The notes below the pieces were generated by a model that was not told the origin of the DNA, searched no databases, and saw nothing but the letters and a program-made list of their open reading frames with translations. Positions 1 to 9,614 of a stretch of DNA of 64,000 nt are shown here, piece by piece. The stretch comes from an uncultured Microbulbifer sp. (GTDB taxonomy: Bacteria > Pseudomonadota > Gammaproteobacteria > Pseudomonadales > Cellvibrionaceae): NCBI RefSeq assembly GCF_947498635.1, contig NZ_CANMKV010000013.1, positions 45,613-109,612 of the forward strand, given 5' to 3'. How positions within the stretch are numbered: the first letter of the stretch is position 1; each line of letters starts with the position of its first letter. Made by a program: the position numbers and the translations under genes.

Positions 1-933
1 TAGTTTTTCGAGGAAATACTGTTTTTCTCTCAGGATCTGTCTTGCACCTTCCTGGCTGACTAATAGGAAATTAATTTTATCCTCTGCCTTGAGTTGGCCC
101 AGTCTGTGAATGTCCGATCGAATTACATGTGCGATTCGAGGGTAGCCACCAATGGTTTGTCCCTCTATAAATGAAATTATAGGTTCGCCATCGTTTGGAA
201 TTTGGATGCTACCAGGCTGGAGGCCAGAAGAAATCATGTGTTTTGAAGTCCCACCGAGAGTACCAGAGCTCGGGGTTATCGATGGGAAAAGGCGAATACC
301 CATACGATTACTTTGAGCGGAAATTTGGAAGGTAGACTTGTAGAAATTTTCCACGGTACTTGGGCAAAACCAGTTTTTTTCTGGGCCATCAACGACCCTT
401 AATAGTGGGCGTGCTTGGTAATTCAGGTGAAACTCTTGGTTGAGCTGTGCAGGTTCTGCTATTCGAATAGCCTTGAAAGAAATTTTATCATTGTTTGCGA
501 TGGCGCTATTCCCGTGCCCTCCAAATCCGCTAATGAGATGAGTTGCAGTACTATTTAAAATTGTTGGAACGCAGATTTTTGCCGAAAAACCAATATAGGC
601 ACGAGCACCGTTGATCAATTTTTCGAAATCCAGTATGTCGCCACGTTTTATTTGGAGAACTTTGAAGTTGTGGACGGGTTTATTATTTAAGGAAACTTGG
701 AATCGCGCCCCGGTGATGGCTATGGATATATCATCATCGAATTCAATTCTGGGGCCAATCAGGGTGATTTCCAGCACGGGATTATTTAGTGGGTTGCCCA
801 ATAGCAGGTTGGCTATTTTCATAGATAGGAAATCGGCGGCACCTCCTTGGGGAATCCCATAATGCATTAAGCCTGGACGCCCTGTATCTTGGACGCTGGT
901 TTGTAAGCCGGCTCGGATAAAGTGGATACTCAT
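1..933 (-). CDS. pxpC: 5-oxoprolinase subunit PxpC (partial, C-terminus off the left edge)
   Basis: The reverse strand reads open from the ATG at 933 to base 1, giving 311 residues without a stop. The protein belongs to the biotin-dependent carboxyltransferase-like (KipA/PxpC) family. Visible signatures are SVQDTGRPGLMHYGIPQGG near the N-terminus, an AITGARF stretch, SNRMGIRL in the middle and IEGQTIGGYPRIAHV near the end of the visible part. Known role: with PxpA and PxpB it opens 5-oxoproline (pyroglutamate) to glutamate using ATP, in the cytoplasm. Its start overlaps the pxpB stop as ATGA (930-933), so the two are translationally coupled. Only the last few residues appear to be missing, judged from the family's usual length of about 310-330. 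Identity is confident; the true end cannot be seen. Confidence 0.9.
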   Translation of the reverse strand, partial: MSIHFIRAGLQTSVQDTGRPGLMHYGIPQGGAADFLSMKIANLLLGNPLNNPVLEITLIGPRIEFDDDISIAITGARFQVSLNNKPVHNFKVLQIKRGDILDFEKLINGARAYIGFSAKICVPTILNSTATHLISGFGGHGNSAIANNDKISFKAIRIAEPAQLNQEFHLNYQARPLLRVVDGPEKNWFCPSTVENFYKSTFQISAQSNRMGIRLFPSITPSSGTLGGTSKHMISSGLQPGSIQIPNDGEPIISFIEGQTIGGYPRIAHVIRSDIHRLGQLKAEDKINFLLVSQEGARQILREKQYFLEKL

Positions 934-1688
934 AAAGACGAATCTATGGCGCTTCTACATTGTTCTCGATACGCAATGGCCTCAAATTCCAACTTGTCGA
1001 TAGAATAGAATTTTATGATATCGAGAGGCTCTGCAATAAAGGGGGAGTTGCTGCTGGGCCGGAATAGCCTGACAGGTGTTTGCCCTATAATCTGCCAGCC
1101 ACCTGCTGTGGCTTGTGGGTAAATTCCTGTTTGGCTACCACCGATACCAACGGCTCCCACGGGAATTCGTAGTCGAGGCTTTTTCTTGCGGGGGCAGTGC
1201 AGCCTGGGGTCCAGCCCACCCAGGTACAGGAAACCCGGTGAAAAACCCAGCATATGCACTAGGTAGCAAGTGGCTGTATGTAGCAGGACTATTTGCTTGG
1301 GAGTTAGGCCTGTATGTGTGCTTAACGTATGCATATCCGGGGCAAAGCCCTCTTCATAGCAAACGGGAATTTGAATAATGGATGAATCCCTGTCTAATTT
1401 TGAGGGGCTTTCGAGAAATTTCTGGATTTGTGTCTGTAGCGACTGTGTAAGACACTCGCTTTCATGAACCAAAGGGTCGAAACGAATAGTCAGGCACTGG
1501 TAGGCGGGGATCAGGTCGATAAGGTCATTGGGACCCTGCTTTTGGATATACTGCCGTAGCCCAATGATATAGCGGCTTAGTTCTTCACTCGGCTCTGCAG
1601 AAAAGCGAATATCGAGCGCGCAATCCCCATTTGCAGTAATAGTAAAGTCGAGCTTCTGGAGGTCAGATTTGTGCCGAGAAAGCGTCAC
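930..1688 (-). CDS. pxpB: 5-oxoprolinase subunit PxpB (KipI family)
   Basis: 252 residues, normal for the PxpB/KipI cyclophilin-like family. Diagnostic segments are GFSPGFLYLGGLDPRL and VGIGGSQTGIYPQATAGGW followed by a GQTPVRLF motif in the C-terminal half. Known role: second subunit of ATP-dependent 5-oxoprolinase; it pairs with PxpC. The start is GTG at 1688 and overlaps the pxpA stop by 4 bases (GTGA), and the stop overlaps the pxpC start. This gives a tight three-gene unit read on the minus strand. The ribosome-binding site before GTG is weak, which fits translational coupling. In Bacillus the homologue KipI inhibits the sporulation kinase KinA, but that role is not expected here. Confidence 0.92.
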   Translation of the reverse strand: MTLSRHKSDLQKLDFTITANGDCALDIRFSAEPSEELSRYIIGLRQYIQKQGPNDLIDLIPAYQCLTIRFDPLVHESECLTQSLQTQIQKFLESPSKLDRDSSIIQIPVCYEEGFAPDMHTLSTHTGLTPKQIVLLHTATCYLVHMLGFSPGFLYLGGLDPRLHCPRKKKPRLRIPVGAVGIGGSQTGIYPQATAGGWQIIGQTPVRLFRPSSNSPFIAEPLDIIKFYSIDKLEFEAIAYREQCRSAIDSSL

Positions 1689-2434
1689 GAGTGTATGCTC
1701 AGTCCGTGTAGTTGCAGGTAACTAGCTAGTCTCTGCGCAATATTGACTGCTTCTGGATTGTCACCATGCAAGCAAATAGTGTCGACTGAAAACTGAAGGG
1801 GAGTACCATGATAGCTTGTGAATCTGCTCCCTCTCGCTAGTGCGACTGCCCGCTCCAGGCAGCTATCTATATCGTGCAGAACGGAGTCCGGCAGGGAACG
1901 CGGAACAAGTTGCCCCGTGTTCAAATATTGTCGGTCTATAAAGCCTTCCCGATAAAATAAACGATTTTTCTCGGTGGCGATAGCTTCCATTGCGCCATTG
2001 GCAAGTCCGATAATTTTCAGTAAAGGATATTCCCTGGAGAGTAAGGTAATTATCCCCTCCGCCAAATACCGGTTCGTTTCGGCATCGTTATATAAAGCGC
2101 CGTGAAGTTTGATATGGTCCAGTTTTGTGTCGAATTTACGTGCAATCTCATGTAGCTGGTTTACTTGCCAGAAGAGGGAGTCTAGTAATTCCATTTGTGA
2201 AATAGGTAGGGATTTACGGCCGAAATTGTCCCGATCAGGATAGCTGGGGTGAGCGCCAATCTTTAAATTGTTGAGTAGTGCATTTTCGATAGATCTGGCC
2301 ATGATTTCGGGAGAGCCTGCATGACCACCGCAAGCTATATTGCAGCGGGATATAAACGGCATGATTCGGGCGTCCTTGTGACAGCTGTGTAAATCATCAC
2401 CTTCACCCAGATCGCAGTTGATATCAATTTTCAC
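1685..2434 (-). CDS. pxpA: 5-oxoprolinase subunit PxpA (LamB/YcsF family)
   Basis: 249 residues, full length for the family. N-terminal signature DINCDLGEGDD, then NIACGGHAGS near residue 33 and GAHPSYPDRDNFGR near residue 61, which are metal/active-site motifs of the LamB/YcsF TIM-barrel-like fold. A second conserved stretch, DHIKLHGALYN, lies mid-protein. It supplies the ring-opening subunit for pyroglutamate, a metabolite that forms spontaneously from glutamine. It is first of the three pxp genes and is separated by 44 bases from the upstream unrecognised gene, which runs the same way and may share its transcript. Confidence 0.93.
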   Translation of the reverse strand: MKIDINCDLGEGDDLHSCHKDARIMPFISRCNIACGGHAGSPEIMARSIENALLNNLKIGAHPSYPDRDNFGRKSLPISQMELLDSLFWQVNQLHEIARKFDTKLDHIKLHGALYNDAETNRYLAEGIITLLSREYPLLKIIGLANGAMEAIATEKNRLFYREGFIDRQYLNTGQLVPRSLPDSVLHDIDSCLERAVALARGSRFTSYHGTPLQFSVDTICLHGDNPEAVNIAQRLASYLQLHGLSIHS

Positions 2435-2478
2435 TGTAGCATCCTGCTTATATTTAAGTCGGTTTTATTTCTGAGAAA

Positions 2479-3096
2479 TTACCTGCTGTGTAACTGTTGA
2501 TTGCTGGGGCAGTGGTCCACTTCCGTAGATATTTTTTTTGAGTTTGATTCATAGCAATTTCCCAGTGGGGAACAGAAGCAGGCAGAAATTGAAAGACTCC
2601 ATCTCTCTCTGTCGAGCTTTTTCCATAGTTCAGAAGTTGCAGTGCCACGGCTTAAGGAATAGAAAGGATACTCTGATTGTGCGGGAACAATAACTTCATT
2701 TATTTCCGCTGAAATTTCGAAGCCGTCATCAAGGGGCGGGTGATGAGTGGCAAGCCTTTTATTAAATGTGTCCAGCATTGTTTTATATTCTTCTCGGCAG
2801 CAGGCTCTTAGAAAATCATGGGTGCTAGAGTAATCTGTATTTTTGTAGTTGAAATTAACGGATTTTAGAATTGCAGGTCCGGACCCAGCGTTGTGGAAAT
2901 TAAAGGTGATTTTGTTTTGATTGCTCTCTTCGTCATAGTTGCCATGGCTAAACTGAATGACTGGCATCGTCATTACTTTGACCTGCTGGTTGGCAGCCCT
3001 AGCTTGTAAATAAGTGGCATAAAACGAAGCCAGAGAAATCATAATGGCGCTTATAGCGATAACTAAATTTAAACGGTCGCGATTAAAAAACCTCAT
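2479..3096 (-). CDS. Unrecognised single-pass membrane protein
   Basis: 205 residues that I cannot assign to a family. Residues about 8-30 form one hydrophobic membrane segment after a short basic N-terminus (MRFFNRDRLN), so the rest is probably periplasmic. The soluble part has an alternating beta-type pattern (ITFNFHNAGSGPAILKSV) that resembles a small Ig-like sandwich. It also holds several cysteines: a CC pair near residue 99, a CFC...C cluster near residue 173 and one more close to the C-terminus. They could form disulfides if exported. The base composition is more AT-rich than in uvrA next door. It lies upstream of pxpA on the same strand with a 44-base gap. Co-transcription is plausible; a functional link is not shown. 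Confidence 0.7.
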   Translation of the reverse strand: MRFFNRDRLNLVIAISAIMISLASFYATYLQARAANQQVKVMTMPVIQFSHGNYDEESNQNKITFNFHNAGSGPAILKSVNFNYKNTDYSSTHDFLRACCREEYKTMLDTFNKRLATHHPPLDDGFEISAEINEVIVPAQSEYPFYSLSRGTATSELWKKLDRERWSLSISACFCSPLGNCYESNSKKISTEVDHCPSNQQLHSR

Positions 3097-3183
3097 ATCT
3101 TGTCGAACCTATCCAGTAATTTTTCTCAAACAAACCGATAAGAAAGGATGCCGGCTTTTAAGTCGACCTCCTTTCTTGTTCAA

Positions 3184-6009
3184 CTAATTAAGCATCGCTT
3201 TTAAAAAGCGCCCGGTATGGGATACATCCATATCTGAGACGTCCTCAGGTGTACCCGCTGCAATAATTTGCCCGCCACCAGAACCGCCTTCAGGACCTAG
3301 GTCCACGATCCAGTCTGCGGTTTTTATCACGTCTAAATTGTGCTCGATAACAACAATCGTATTCCCGTGATCGCGCAGGCGGTGCAGAACGTCCAGTAAT
3401 AATTGAATATCGGCAAAGTGCAAGCCGGTTGTGGGTTCGTCGAGGATATATAAGGTTTGCCCGGTATCGCGTTTGGATAGCTCACGGGAGAGTTTCACCC
3501 GTTGTGCTTCGCCGCCCGAGAGAGTAGTGGCCGCTTGGCCCAGTTTGATATACGAGAGTCCCACATCTATTAATGTTTGCAGTTTCTTGGCAATCGTGGG
3601 GACTGGATCGAAAAATTCCCTGGCATCTTCGACTGTCATATCCAGTACTTCATGGATATTCTTGCCTTTGTAGTGCACCTCTAAGGTCTCGCGGTTATAA
3701 CGCTTTCCATGGCAGGTATCACAGGGCACATAGATATCCGGTAGGAAGTGCATTTCAACCTTGATCACGCCGTCGCCCTGGCAGGCTTCACAGCGGCCGC
3801 CCTTGACGTTAAAGCTGAAACGCCCCGGTTTATAGCCGCGGGAGCGGGCTTCCTGGGTGCCGGCAAAGAGGTCGCGAATTGGCGTAAAAATACCGGTGTA
3901 AGTGGCAGGGTTGGATCGGGGCGTGCGCCCGATAGGGCTCTGGTCTATATCTACACATTTATCAAAGTGCTCCATTCCATGCACAGCTTCGTAGGGTGAG
4001 GCCTTTAGGGTGGTGGCTTTGTTCAGTGCTGTAGCTGCAAGTGGGTAGAGTGTGGTGTTGATGAGGGTGGACTTGCCGGAGCCGGAAACGCCAGTTACAC
4101 AGGTGAAGAGACCAACTGGAATTTCCAAGTCTACGTTTTGCAAGTTATTGCCACTGGCCCCTTCGAGTCGCAGCATATAGTCGGGGTTGGCAATATAGCG
4201 CTCTTCCGGTATGGCAATTTTCTTTTTGCCAGAGAGGTACTGGCCGGTGAGGGATTTTTTGCACTTGACGATTTTATCCGCGGTACCTGCGGCGACAACT
4301 TCACCGCCGTGTACCCCGGCACCGGGGCCGATATCGACAATATAATCGGCGCTGCGAATGGCGTCTTCGTCATGTTCCACCACGATTACAGTGTTGCCGA
4401 TATCACGCAAGTGGGTGAGGGTATTCAGTAGGCGCTCATTATCACGTTGGTGCAGGCCAATAGAAGGTTCATCGAGGATATACATGACCCCCACTAGGCC
4501 AGCGCCGATCTGACTGGCTAGGCGGATACGCTGTGCCTCCCCCCCGGAAAGCGTTTCGGCGCTGCGATTTAGGGTCAGGTAGTTGAGGCCCACATCCACC
4601 AGAAAGCGGAAGCGGTCACGCAGCTCCTTAAGAATTTTATCGGCGATTTCTTTCTGCGCGCCTTTAAAGGTCAGTTCGTGATCGAAATAATTGAAGGCGT
4701 CGCCCACCGGCAGCTCGGTGATTTGTGCGAGGGTGCGGTTATCCACAAATACATGGCGGGCTTCGCGGCGCAGGCGAGTGCCTTGGCATTCGGGGCACTT
4801 TTGTGAGCTCAGGTATTTGGCCAGCTCTTCGCGCACAGATTGGGACTCGGTATCCCGGTAGCGGCGTTGGAAGTTGGGGATAATGCCTTCGAAAGTATGT
4901 TGTCGCACAGTGACATCGCCGCGGTCGTTGACGTAACTGAAGTCAATTTCTTCATCGCCGCTGCCTTCCAGGATCACTTTGCGGTGTCCTTTGCGCAGCT
5001 TTTTCCACGGCTTGTCGAGGTCGAACCCGTAGTGTTCGGCGAGGGAGTCAAGCATATGGTAGTAGTAGATATTGCGACGATCCCAACCGCGAATGGCGCC
5101 CTCAGAGATACTGCTCTCCGGGTCGAGAATCACCTTGTCCTCATCGAAGAACTGCTTTACCCCCAGTCCGTCACAGCTGGGGCAGGCACCAGCGGGATTG
5201 TTGAAAGAGAATAGGCGCGGTTCCAGCTCGTCCAGCGAATAGTCACAGACCGGGCAGGCGTGGCGGGCGGAGAAGAGTCGCTCTTCCTGATCGCCATCCA
5301 TAAAGCTGATAGCGGCGATACCGTCCGTGAGATTCAGGGCAGTTTCGAAGGACTCTGCCAAGCGGAGCTGTAAGTCCTCGCGCACTTTGAAGCGATCAAC
5401 GACCACCTCCACAGAGTGTTTGCGGCGTTTGTCCAGCTTGGGGGTGTCGTCCAGATCGCAGATAACCCCATCAATACGTGCACGCACAAAGCCATCGCGA
5501 CGCAGTTGTTCGAACACATGCTGGTGTTCACCTTTGCGGTCTCGAACCACCGGTGCCAGCAGCATCAGTTTGGAGCCCTCCGGTAGGGCCAGTACCTGAT
5601 CCACCATCTGGCTTACGGTCTGGGCTTGCAGCGGCTCATCGTGCTCTGGACAACGGGGCTCGCCGACGCGGGCGAACAGCAGTCTGAGGTAGTCGTATAT
5701 CTCGGTAATAGTGCCCACTGTGGAGCGTGGATTGTGAGAGGTGGATTTCTGTTCGATAGAGATCGCCGGCGACAGCCCCTCTACGGTATCCACATCCGGC
5801 TTTTCCATCATCGACAGAAACTGGCGGGCATAGGTGGAGAGGGATTCCACATAGCGGCGTTGGCCCTCGGCATAGAGGGTATCAAAGGCCAGGGAAGATT
5901 TTCCGGAACCAGACAGTCCGGTAATCACGATCAACTTGTCGCGCGGGATGTCTAGATCGATATTTTTCAAGTTGTGGGTGCGGGCACCCCTTACATAAAT
6001 CGTGTCCAC
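3184..6009 (-). CDS. uvrA: Excinuclease ABC subunit A
   Basis: 941 residues, matching the usual UvrA length (940 in E. coli). Two ABC ATPase modules are visible: Walker [20 protein letters not shown] near residue 31 and [19 protein letters not shown] near residue 640, each with an LSGGEAQR signature. Zinc-binding pairs CPVC...CPSC and CEAC...CDTC are present. UvrA finds bulky DNA damage and loads UvrB for nucleotide excision repair. It is divergent from manC across 160 bases. In many gammaproteobacteria uvrA sits beside an MFS gene and ssb; here manC is inserted between. I looked for a LexA box in the divergent spacer and found no convincing one. Confidence 0.98.
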   Translation of the reverse strand: MDTIYVRGARTHNLKNIDLDIPRDKLIVITGLSGSGKSSLAFDTLYAEGQRRYVESLSTYARQFLSMMEKPDVDTVEGLSPAISIEQKSTSHNPRSTVGTITEIYDYLRLLFARVGEPRCPEHDEPLQAQTVSQMVDQVLALPEGSKLMLLAPVVRDRKGEHQHVFEQLRRDGFVRARIDGVICDLDDTPKLDKRRKHSVEVVVDRFKVREDLQLRLAESFETALNLTDGIAAISFMDGDQEERLFSARHACPVCDYSLDELEPRLFSFNNPAGACPSCDGLGVKQFFDEDKVILDPESSISEGAIRGWDRRNIYYYHMLDSLAEHYGFDLDKPWKKLRKGHRKVILEGSGDEEIDFSYVNDRGDVTVRQHTFEGIIPNFQRRYRDTESQSVREELAKYLSSQKCPECQGTRLRREARHVFVDNRTLAQITELPVGDAFNYFDHELTFKGAQKEIADKILKELRDRFRFLVDVGLNYLTLNRSAETLSGGEAQRIRLASQIGAGLVGVMYILDEPSIGLHQRDNERLLNTLTHLRDIGNTVIVVEHDEDAIRSADYIVDIGPGAGVHGGEVVAAGTADKIVKCKKSLTGQYLSGKKKIAIPEERYIANPDYMLRLEGASGNNLQNVDLEIPVGLFTCVTGVSGSGKSTLINTTLYPLAATALNKATTLKASPYEAVHGMEHFDKCVDIDQSPIGRTPRSNPATYTGIFTPIRDLFAGTQEARSRGYKPGRFSFNVKGGRCEACQGDGVIKVEMHFLPDIYVPCDTCHGKRYNRETLEVHYKGKNIHEVLDMTVEDAREFFDPVPTIAKKLQTLIDVGLSYIKLGQAATTLSGGEAQRVKLSRELSKRDTGQTLYILDEPTTGLHFADIQLLLDVLHRLRDHGNTIVVIEHNLDVIKTADWIVDLGPEGGSGGGQIIAAGTPEDVSDMDVSHTGRFLKAMLN

Positions 6010-6169
6010 GCTCTACCTATATTGCTGTTAATACTGGGCCGGGTCTCGGACTTGCTCCGCGCGGGGCGATCACAACTGCGGTGCCGGAAAAACAGGCAAG
6101 TATAAACTCGCGACCCAATGTGCCAAAATCGCCTACCGCAAAAAACCAACCGATGAACAGATAATACCG

Positions 6170-7576
6170 ATGATTCCTGTAATTCTTTGCGGTGGCACAG
6201 GTTCGCGCCTGTGGCCACTGTCCCGTGAAGCCTACCCAAAGCAGTTTTTGCCGCTGACTGGTGATGAAACTATGCTGCAAGCCACCGCAAGGCGGCTAGA
6301 GGGAGTGACACAGCTACAGGCTCCGATTTTAGTGTGCAATGAGGAGCATCGCTTTGCCGCCGCGGAGCAGCTGCGCGAAATCGGTCACGGGGCTCAATCC
6401 ATCCTGCTGGAACCCTGCGCGCGCAATACGGCACCGGCTATCGCTCTGGCTGCTCTGGCGGCACTGGAATCTGGTGAAGATCCACTTTTGCTGGTGCTGC
6501 CGGCCGATCATACGGTGGCAGATGTTGCGGCTTTTCAGCAGGCGGTAAAGCCTGCTCGAACTTTGGCGGAGCAGGGGCATTTGGTGACCTTCGGTATTGT
6601 GCCGACGCGGGCCGAGATCGGCTACGGCTATATTCGCCGTGGTGAGGCGCTATCCGCTGATGCCTGGAAAGTAGCGGAGTTTGTTGAGAAGCCGGATGCC
6701 AACACTGCGGAGTCCTATCTGGCTCGCGGTGAGTATTCCTGGAATAGCGGCATGTTTCTGTTCCGAGCTTCCCGCTATCTGGAAGAGTTGGGGCAACATC
6801 GCGAAGATATTCTCAGTGCCTGCCGAAATGCCTATGAGCGATCGGCGCGGGACCTGGATTTTACCCGGGTGGATAAAACGGCTTTTGCCGCCTGTGCGGA
6901 TGAGTCGGTGGATTATGCCGTAATGGAACCTACGGAGTCGGCCGCAGTGGTCTCTATGGATGCGGGCTGGAGCGATGTGGGCTCCTGGTTGGGGCTCTGG
7001 GAGCTGGCCGAGCGGGATGCCGATAACAACCTGCTACAGGGGGATGTGCTGCTGGAAGACAGTAATGACTGCCTGGTGCGCGCGGAGAGTCGCTTGGTCA
7101 GCTTGTTGGGGGTGCGGGATCTGGTGGTGGTGGACACCGACGATGCCCTGCTGATCGCCGATAAGCAGCGGGTGCAGGAGGTAAAGAAACTGGTGGGTAG
7201 TCTCAAACGCTCCGGCCGCACCGAGGCCCAGAGGCACCGCAAGGTGTACAGGCCCTGGGGTTACTACGATTCTATTGACGCCGGGCCGCGCTTTCAGGTC
7301 AAGCGTATCGTGGTCAAGCCGGGGCAGCAGCTTTCACTGCAGATGCATCATCATCGCGCCGAGCACTGGATAGTGGTGAGTGGCACCGCAAGGGTCACTC
7401 GTGGTGATGAGGAGCTTCTGCTTACAGAAAATCAGTCCACGTATATCCCCCTGGGTGTGACGCACCGCTTGGAGAACCCGGGGACTATCCCGCTGGAGTT
7501 TATCGAGGTGCAGTCTGGGAGTTATCTGGGGGAAGACGATATCGTTCGCTTTGATGACGACTATGGCCGCGGCTAG
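6170..7576 (+). CDS. manC: Mannose-1-phosphate guanylyltransferase / mannose-6-phosphate isomerase
   Basis: 468 residues, typical of the bifunctional type II enzyme (AlgA/CpsB/XanB). The N-terminal nucleotidyltransferase has the signature [19 protein letters not shown] at residues 8-26 and an FVEKP motif. The C-terminal cupin isomerase has [15 protein letters not shown] with metal-binding histidines. It converts fructose-6-P to mannose-6-P and mannose-1-P plus GTP to GDP-mannose. The phosphomannomutase that links the two steps lies at 13475. The ATG at 6170 begins exactly where the family begins, although no good ribosome-binding site precedes it. GDP-mannose would feed exopolysaccharide or O-antigen; no glycosyltransferase is in the window. 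Confidence 0.95.
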   Translation: MIPVILCGGTGSRLWPLSREAYPKQFLPLTGDETMLQATARRLEGVTQLQAPILVCNEEHRFAAAEQLREIGHGAQSILLEPCARNTAPAIALAALAALESGEDPLLLVLPADHTVADVAAFQQAVKPARTLAEQGHLVTFGIVPTRAEIGYGYIRRGEALSADAWKVAEFVEKPDANTAESYLARGEYSWNSGMFLFRASRYLEELGQHREDILSACRNAYERSARDLDFTRVDKTAFAACADESVDYAVMEPTESAAVVSMDAGWSDVGSWLGLWELAERDADNNLLQGDVLLEDSNDCLVRAESRLVSLLGVRDLVVVDTDDALLIADKQRVQEVKKLVGSLKRSGRTEAQRHRKVYRPWGYYDSIDAGPRFQVKRIVVKPGQQLSLQMHHHRAEHWIVVSGTARVTRGDEELLLTENQSTYIPLGVTHRLENPGTIPLEFIEVQSGSYLGEDDIVRFDDDYGRG

Positions 7577-7669
7577 GCGCCGTCGGCGAAAGTTGTGCAG
7601 CTTCTGCTACAGCCCGGCGCTCACTCACTGTACAATGCGCGCCCAATTTGACGCTGTTCCGGGAGCTGC

Positions 7670-8851
7670 ATGAATTCCATCGAGCGCCGAGCCCTGGGTG
7701 GCCTGGCTTCCCTTTATGTCTTTCGTATGCTCGGCCTGTTTATGGTGCTGCCGGTGCTCACGGTTTATGGTGAGGATTATCGCGACAGCACACCGATGCT
7801 GCTGGGGCTGGCGATGGGTGCCTACGGTCTGAGTCAGGCCCTGTTACAAATCCCACTTGGACTTTTGTCCGATCGCTGGGGACGCAAACCTGTTATCTAT
7901 ACCGGTCTGGCACTATTTGCTCTCGGCAGTATCGTCGCTGCGCAGACCGATTCTGTGTACGGCCTGATTGTCGGGCGAATTCTGCAGGGGTGTGGCGCGA
8001 TTGCTGCGGCAGTGATGGCTCTGGTGGCAGACCTTACTCGGGATGAGAAGCGCGGCATCGCTATGGCGGTGATCGGGGCTTCCATCGGCGTGGCCTTTAT
8101 GCTGGCGGTCATACTGGGCCCGGCACTTGCGGGTATCGGCGGTCTGCCAGCGATCTTCTGGCTGACGGCGGCGCTGGCTCTGCTGGGTATGCTATTAGTT
8201 TGGCGGGTGGTACCGACCCCTCAGGTGGCAAAGCGCCCGGCGGTATTTAGGGGAGGTTTCCGCAAGGTGCTCCGCAGCGGCCTTACCTGGCGCTTGGTTA
8301 CCGGGGCCTTCTTTTCCCACTTGTTGTTAACGGCGTTGTTTGTGGCCTTGCCACTGGTGCTGATTAATCGTTTGGACTGGCCGGCGGATGAACATTGGAA
8401 GCTGTATGGCCCACTGATGCTGGGTACTTTTATCGTAATGTTGCCACTGATGCGCATGGCAGAGCGTGCGGGTAGGGTATCGCTCGCTTTGAATCTCGCG
8501 TGCGTAGCCCTGGTAGCGGGCAGTGCAGCGTTGCTGCCGGTGAATGGATCTGTAGCAGTAGTGCTGCTGCTAGGTGTTTTCTTCACAGGCTTTAATTTAC
8601 TGGAAGCACTGTTGCCCGCACAGCTGACTCGCAAGGCGCCAGAGGATGCGCGCGGTGTGGCCTCGGGTTTGTACGCCACTTTGCAGTTTTTTGGCACCTT
8701 TGTCGGCGGCAGCCTGGCTGGATACCTGTATGGAATCGGTGGCGCTAGCGCGGTGGCGGGGCTCGGTTTTGCGGTGCTGATGATTTGGATGTTGCTCTGG
8801 TGGGTCCTGCGTGAACGCGCACCGGGCGCTCGAGAGGGTAGTGCTTACTAA
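7670..8851 (+). CDS. MFS transporter (YajR-like)
   Basis: 393 residues with about twelve hydrophobic segments, cytoplasmic membrane. MFS motif A is clear as GLLSDRWGRKP near residue 64, followed by GRILQGCGAIAAAVMALVADLT, typical of drug:H+ antiporter-type members. E. coli YajR carries an extra C-terminal soluble domain; this protein stops soon after the last membrane segment and lacks it. A ribosome-binding site GGGAG precedes the ATG. The uvrA/MFS/ssb neighbourhood is recurrent in Pseudomonas-like genomes, but the substrate is not known from sequence. Its stop is about 160 bases before ssb. Confidence 0.85.
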   Translation: MNSIERRALGGLASLYVFRMLGLFMVLPVLTVYGEDYRDSTPMLLGLAMGAYGLSQALLQIPLGLLSDRWGRKPVIYTGLALFALGSIVAAQTDSVYGLIVGRILQGCGAIAAAVMALVADLTRDEKRGIAMAVIGASIGVAFMLAVILGPALAGIGGLPAIFWLTAALALLGMLLVWRVVPTPQVAKRPAVFRGGFRKVLRSGLTWRLVTGAFFSHLLLTALFVALPLVLINRLDWPADEHWKLYGPLMLGTFIVMLPLMRMAERAGRVSLALNLACVALVAGSAALLPVNGSVAVVLLLGVFFTGFNLLEALLPAQLTRKAPEDARGVASGLYATLQFFGTFVGGSLAGYLYGIGGASAVAGLGFAVLMIWMLLWWVLRERAPGAREGSAY

Positions 8852-8874
8852 CAGCCGATGTCTGTTGTATGCTG

Positions 8875-8890
8875 CTGTACAAAAATACAC
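8875..8890 (+). promoter_or_regulatory. Candidate LexA (SOS) box upstream of ssb
   Basis: The sequence CTGT-ACAAAAAT-ACAC matches the gammaproteobacterial LexA consensus CTGT-N8-ACAG at all but the last base, with an AT-rich centre. It lies about 120 bases before the ssb ATG, between the MFS stop and ssb. ssb is SOS-controlled in E. coli. The single mismatch falls in a conserved half-site, so this stays tentative. Confidence 0.35.
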
Positions 8891-9009
8891 CGGTCGCTGC
8901 TATGGCGGCCGCGCATTCGCACATTTTGGGTGCGAGTAAAACTATATCGTAATTAACTTTTGAATGATTATTGCTCCGGGGAGACCCGGGTCGAGGAGAG
9001 GAGAGGGCC

Positions 9010-9600
9010 ATGGCCAGGGGTATCAACAAAGTAATTCTAATTGGCAATCTGGGTAATGATCCGGAAACCAAATATATGCCTAGTGGCGGTGCGGTAACCA
9101 ATGTCAGTCTGGCCACCAGTGAGAGCTGGAAAGACAAGCAGACCGGCCAGCAGCAGGAACGTACCGAATGGCACCGTGTAGTGTTTTTCAATCGCCTGGC
9201 CGAGATTGCCGGTGAATACTTGCGCAAGGGCTCTAAAGTCTACATTGAGGGCTCGTTGCGAACACGTAAATGGCAAGACAAAACCTCTGGCCAGGACCGC
9301 TTCACGACGGAAATCGTAGCCAGTGAGATGCAGATGCTCGACGGTCGCGGTGAACAGGGCGCTGGATTTGGCCAGGGTATGGGCGGGGCTGCAATGGGCG
9401 CCGCTGGTATGGGTGGTCAGATGGGGCAGTCTGGAGGTCAGGGCGGTTACGAGCAGCAGGGCGGTTTCCAACAAGGTGGATATCCACAGGGGGGCCAGGG
9501 GCGTCAGGCACCGAATCCCCCGCAGCAACCAGCCCAGCAGCCGAATCAGGCCTCTGCCGGTGGTTTCGATAACAGCTTTGACGACGATATTCCGTTCTAA
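9010..9600 (+). CDS. ssb: Single-stranded DNA-binding protein
   Basis: 196 residues. The N-terminal OB-fold is clear ([38 protein letters not shown]). A long Gly/Gln-rich disordered linker follows, and the acidic tip DDDIPF recruits repair and replication partners. The ATG at 9010 is chosen over an in-frame TTG at 8971. It is preceded by a purine-rich GAGGAGAGGAGAGG ribosome-binding site and matches the usual family start. SSB coats single strands during replication, repair and recombination. The next gene starts 15 bases after its stop and is probably co-transcribed. Confidence 0.97.
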   Translation: MARGINKVILIGNLGNDPETKYMPSGGAVTNVSLATSESWKDKQTGQQQERTEWHRVVFFNRLAEIAGEYLRKGSKVYIEGSLRTRKWQDKTSGQDRFTTEIVASEMQMLDGRGEQGAGFGQGMGGAAMGAAGMGGQMGQSGGQGGYEQQGGFQQGGYPQGGQGRQAPNPPQQPAQQPNQASAGGFDNSFDDDIPF

Positions 9601-9614
9601 AACAGGCGAGTCCT

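Noticed and set aside
6010..6169. LexA box in the uvrA/manC divergent spacer
   Set aside because: Several CTGT half-sites were checked, but none has a matching ACAG at the right distance.
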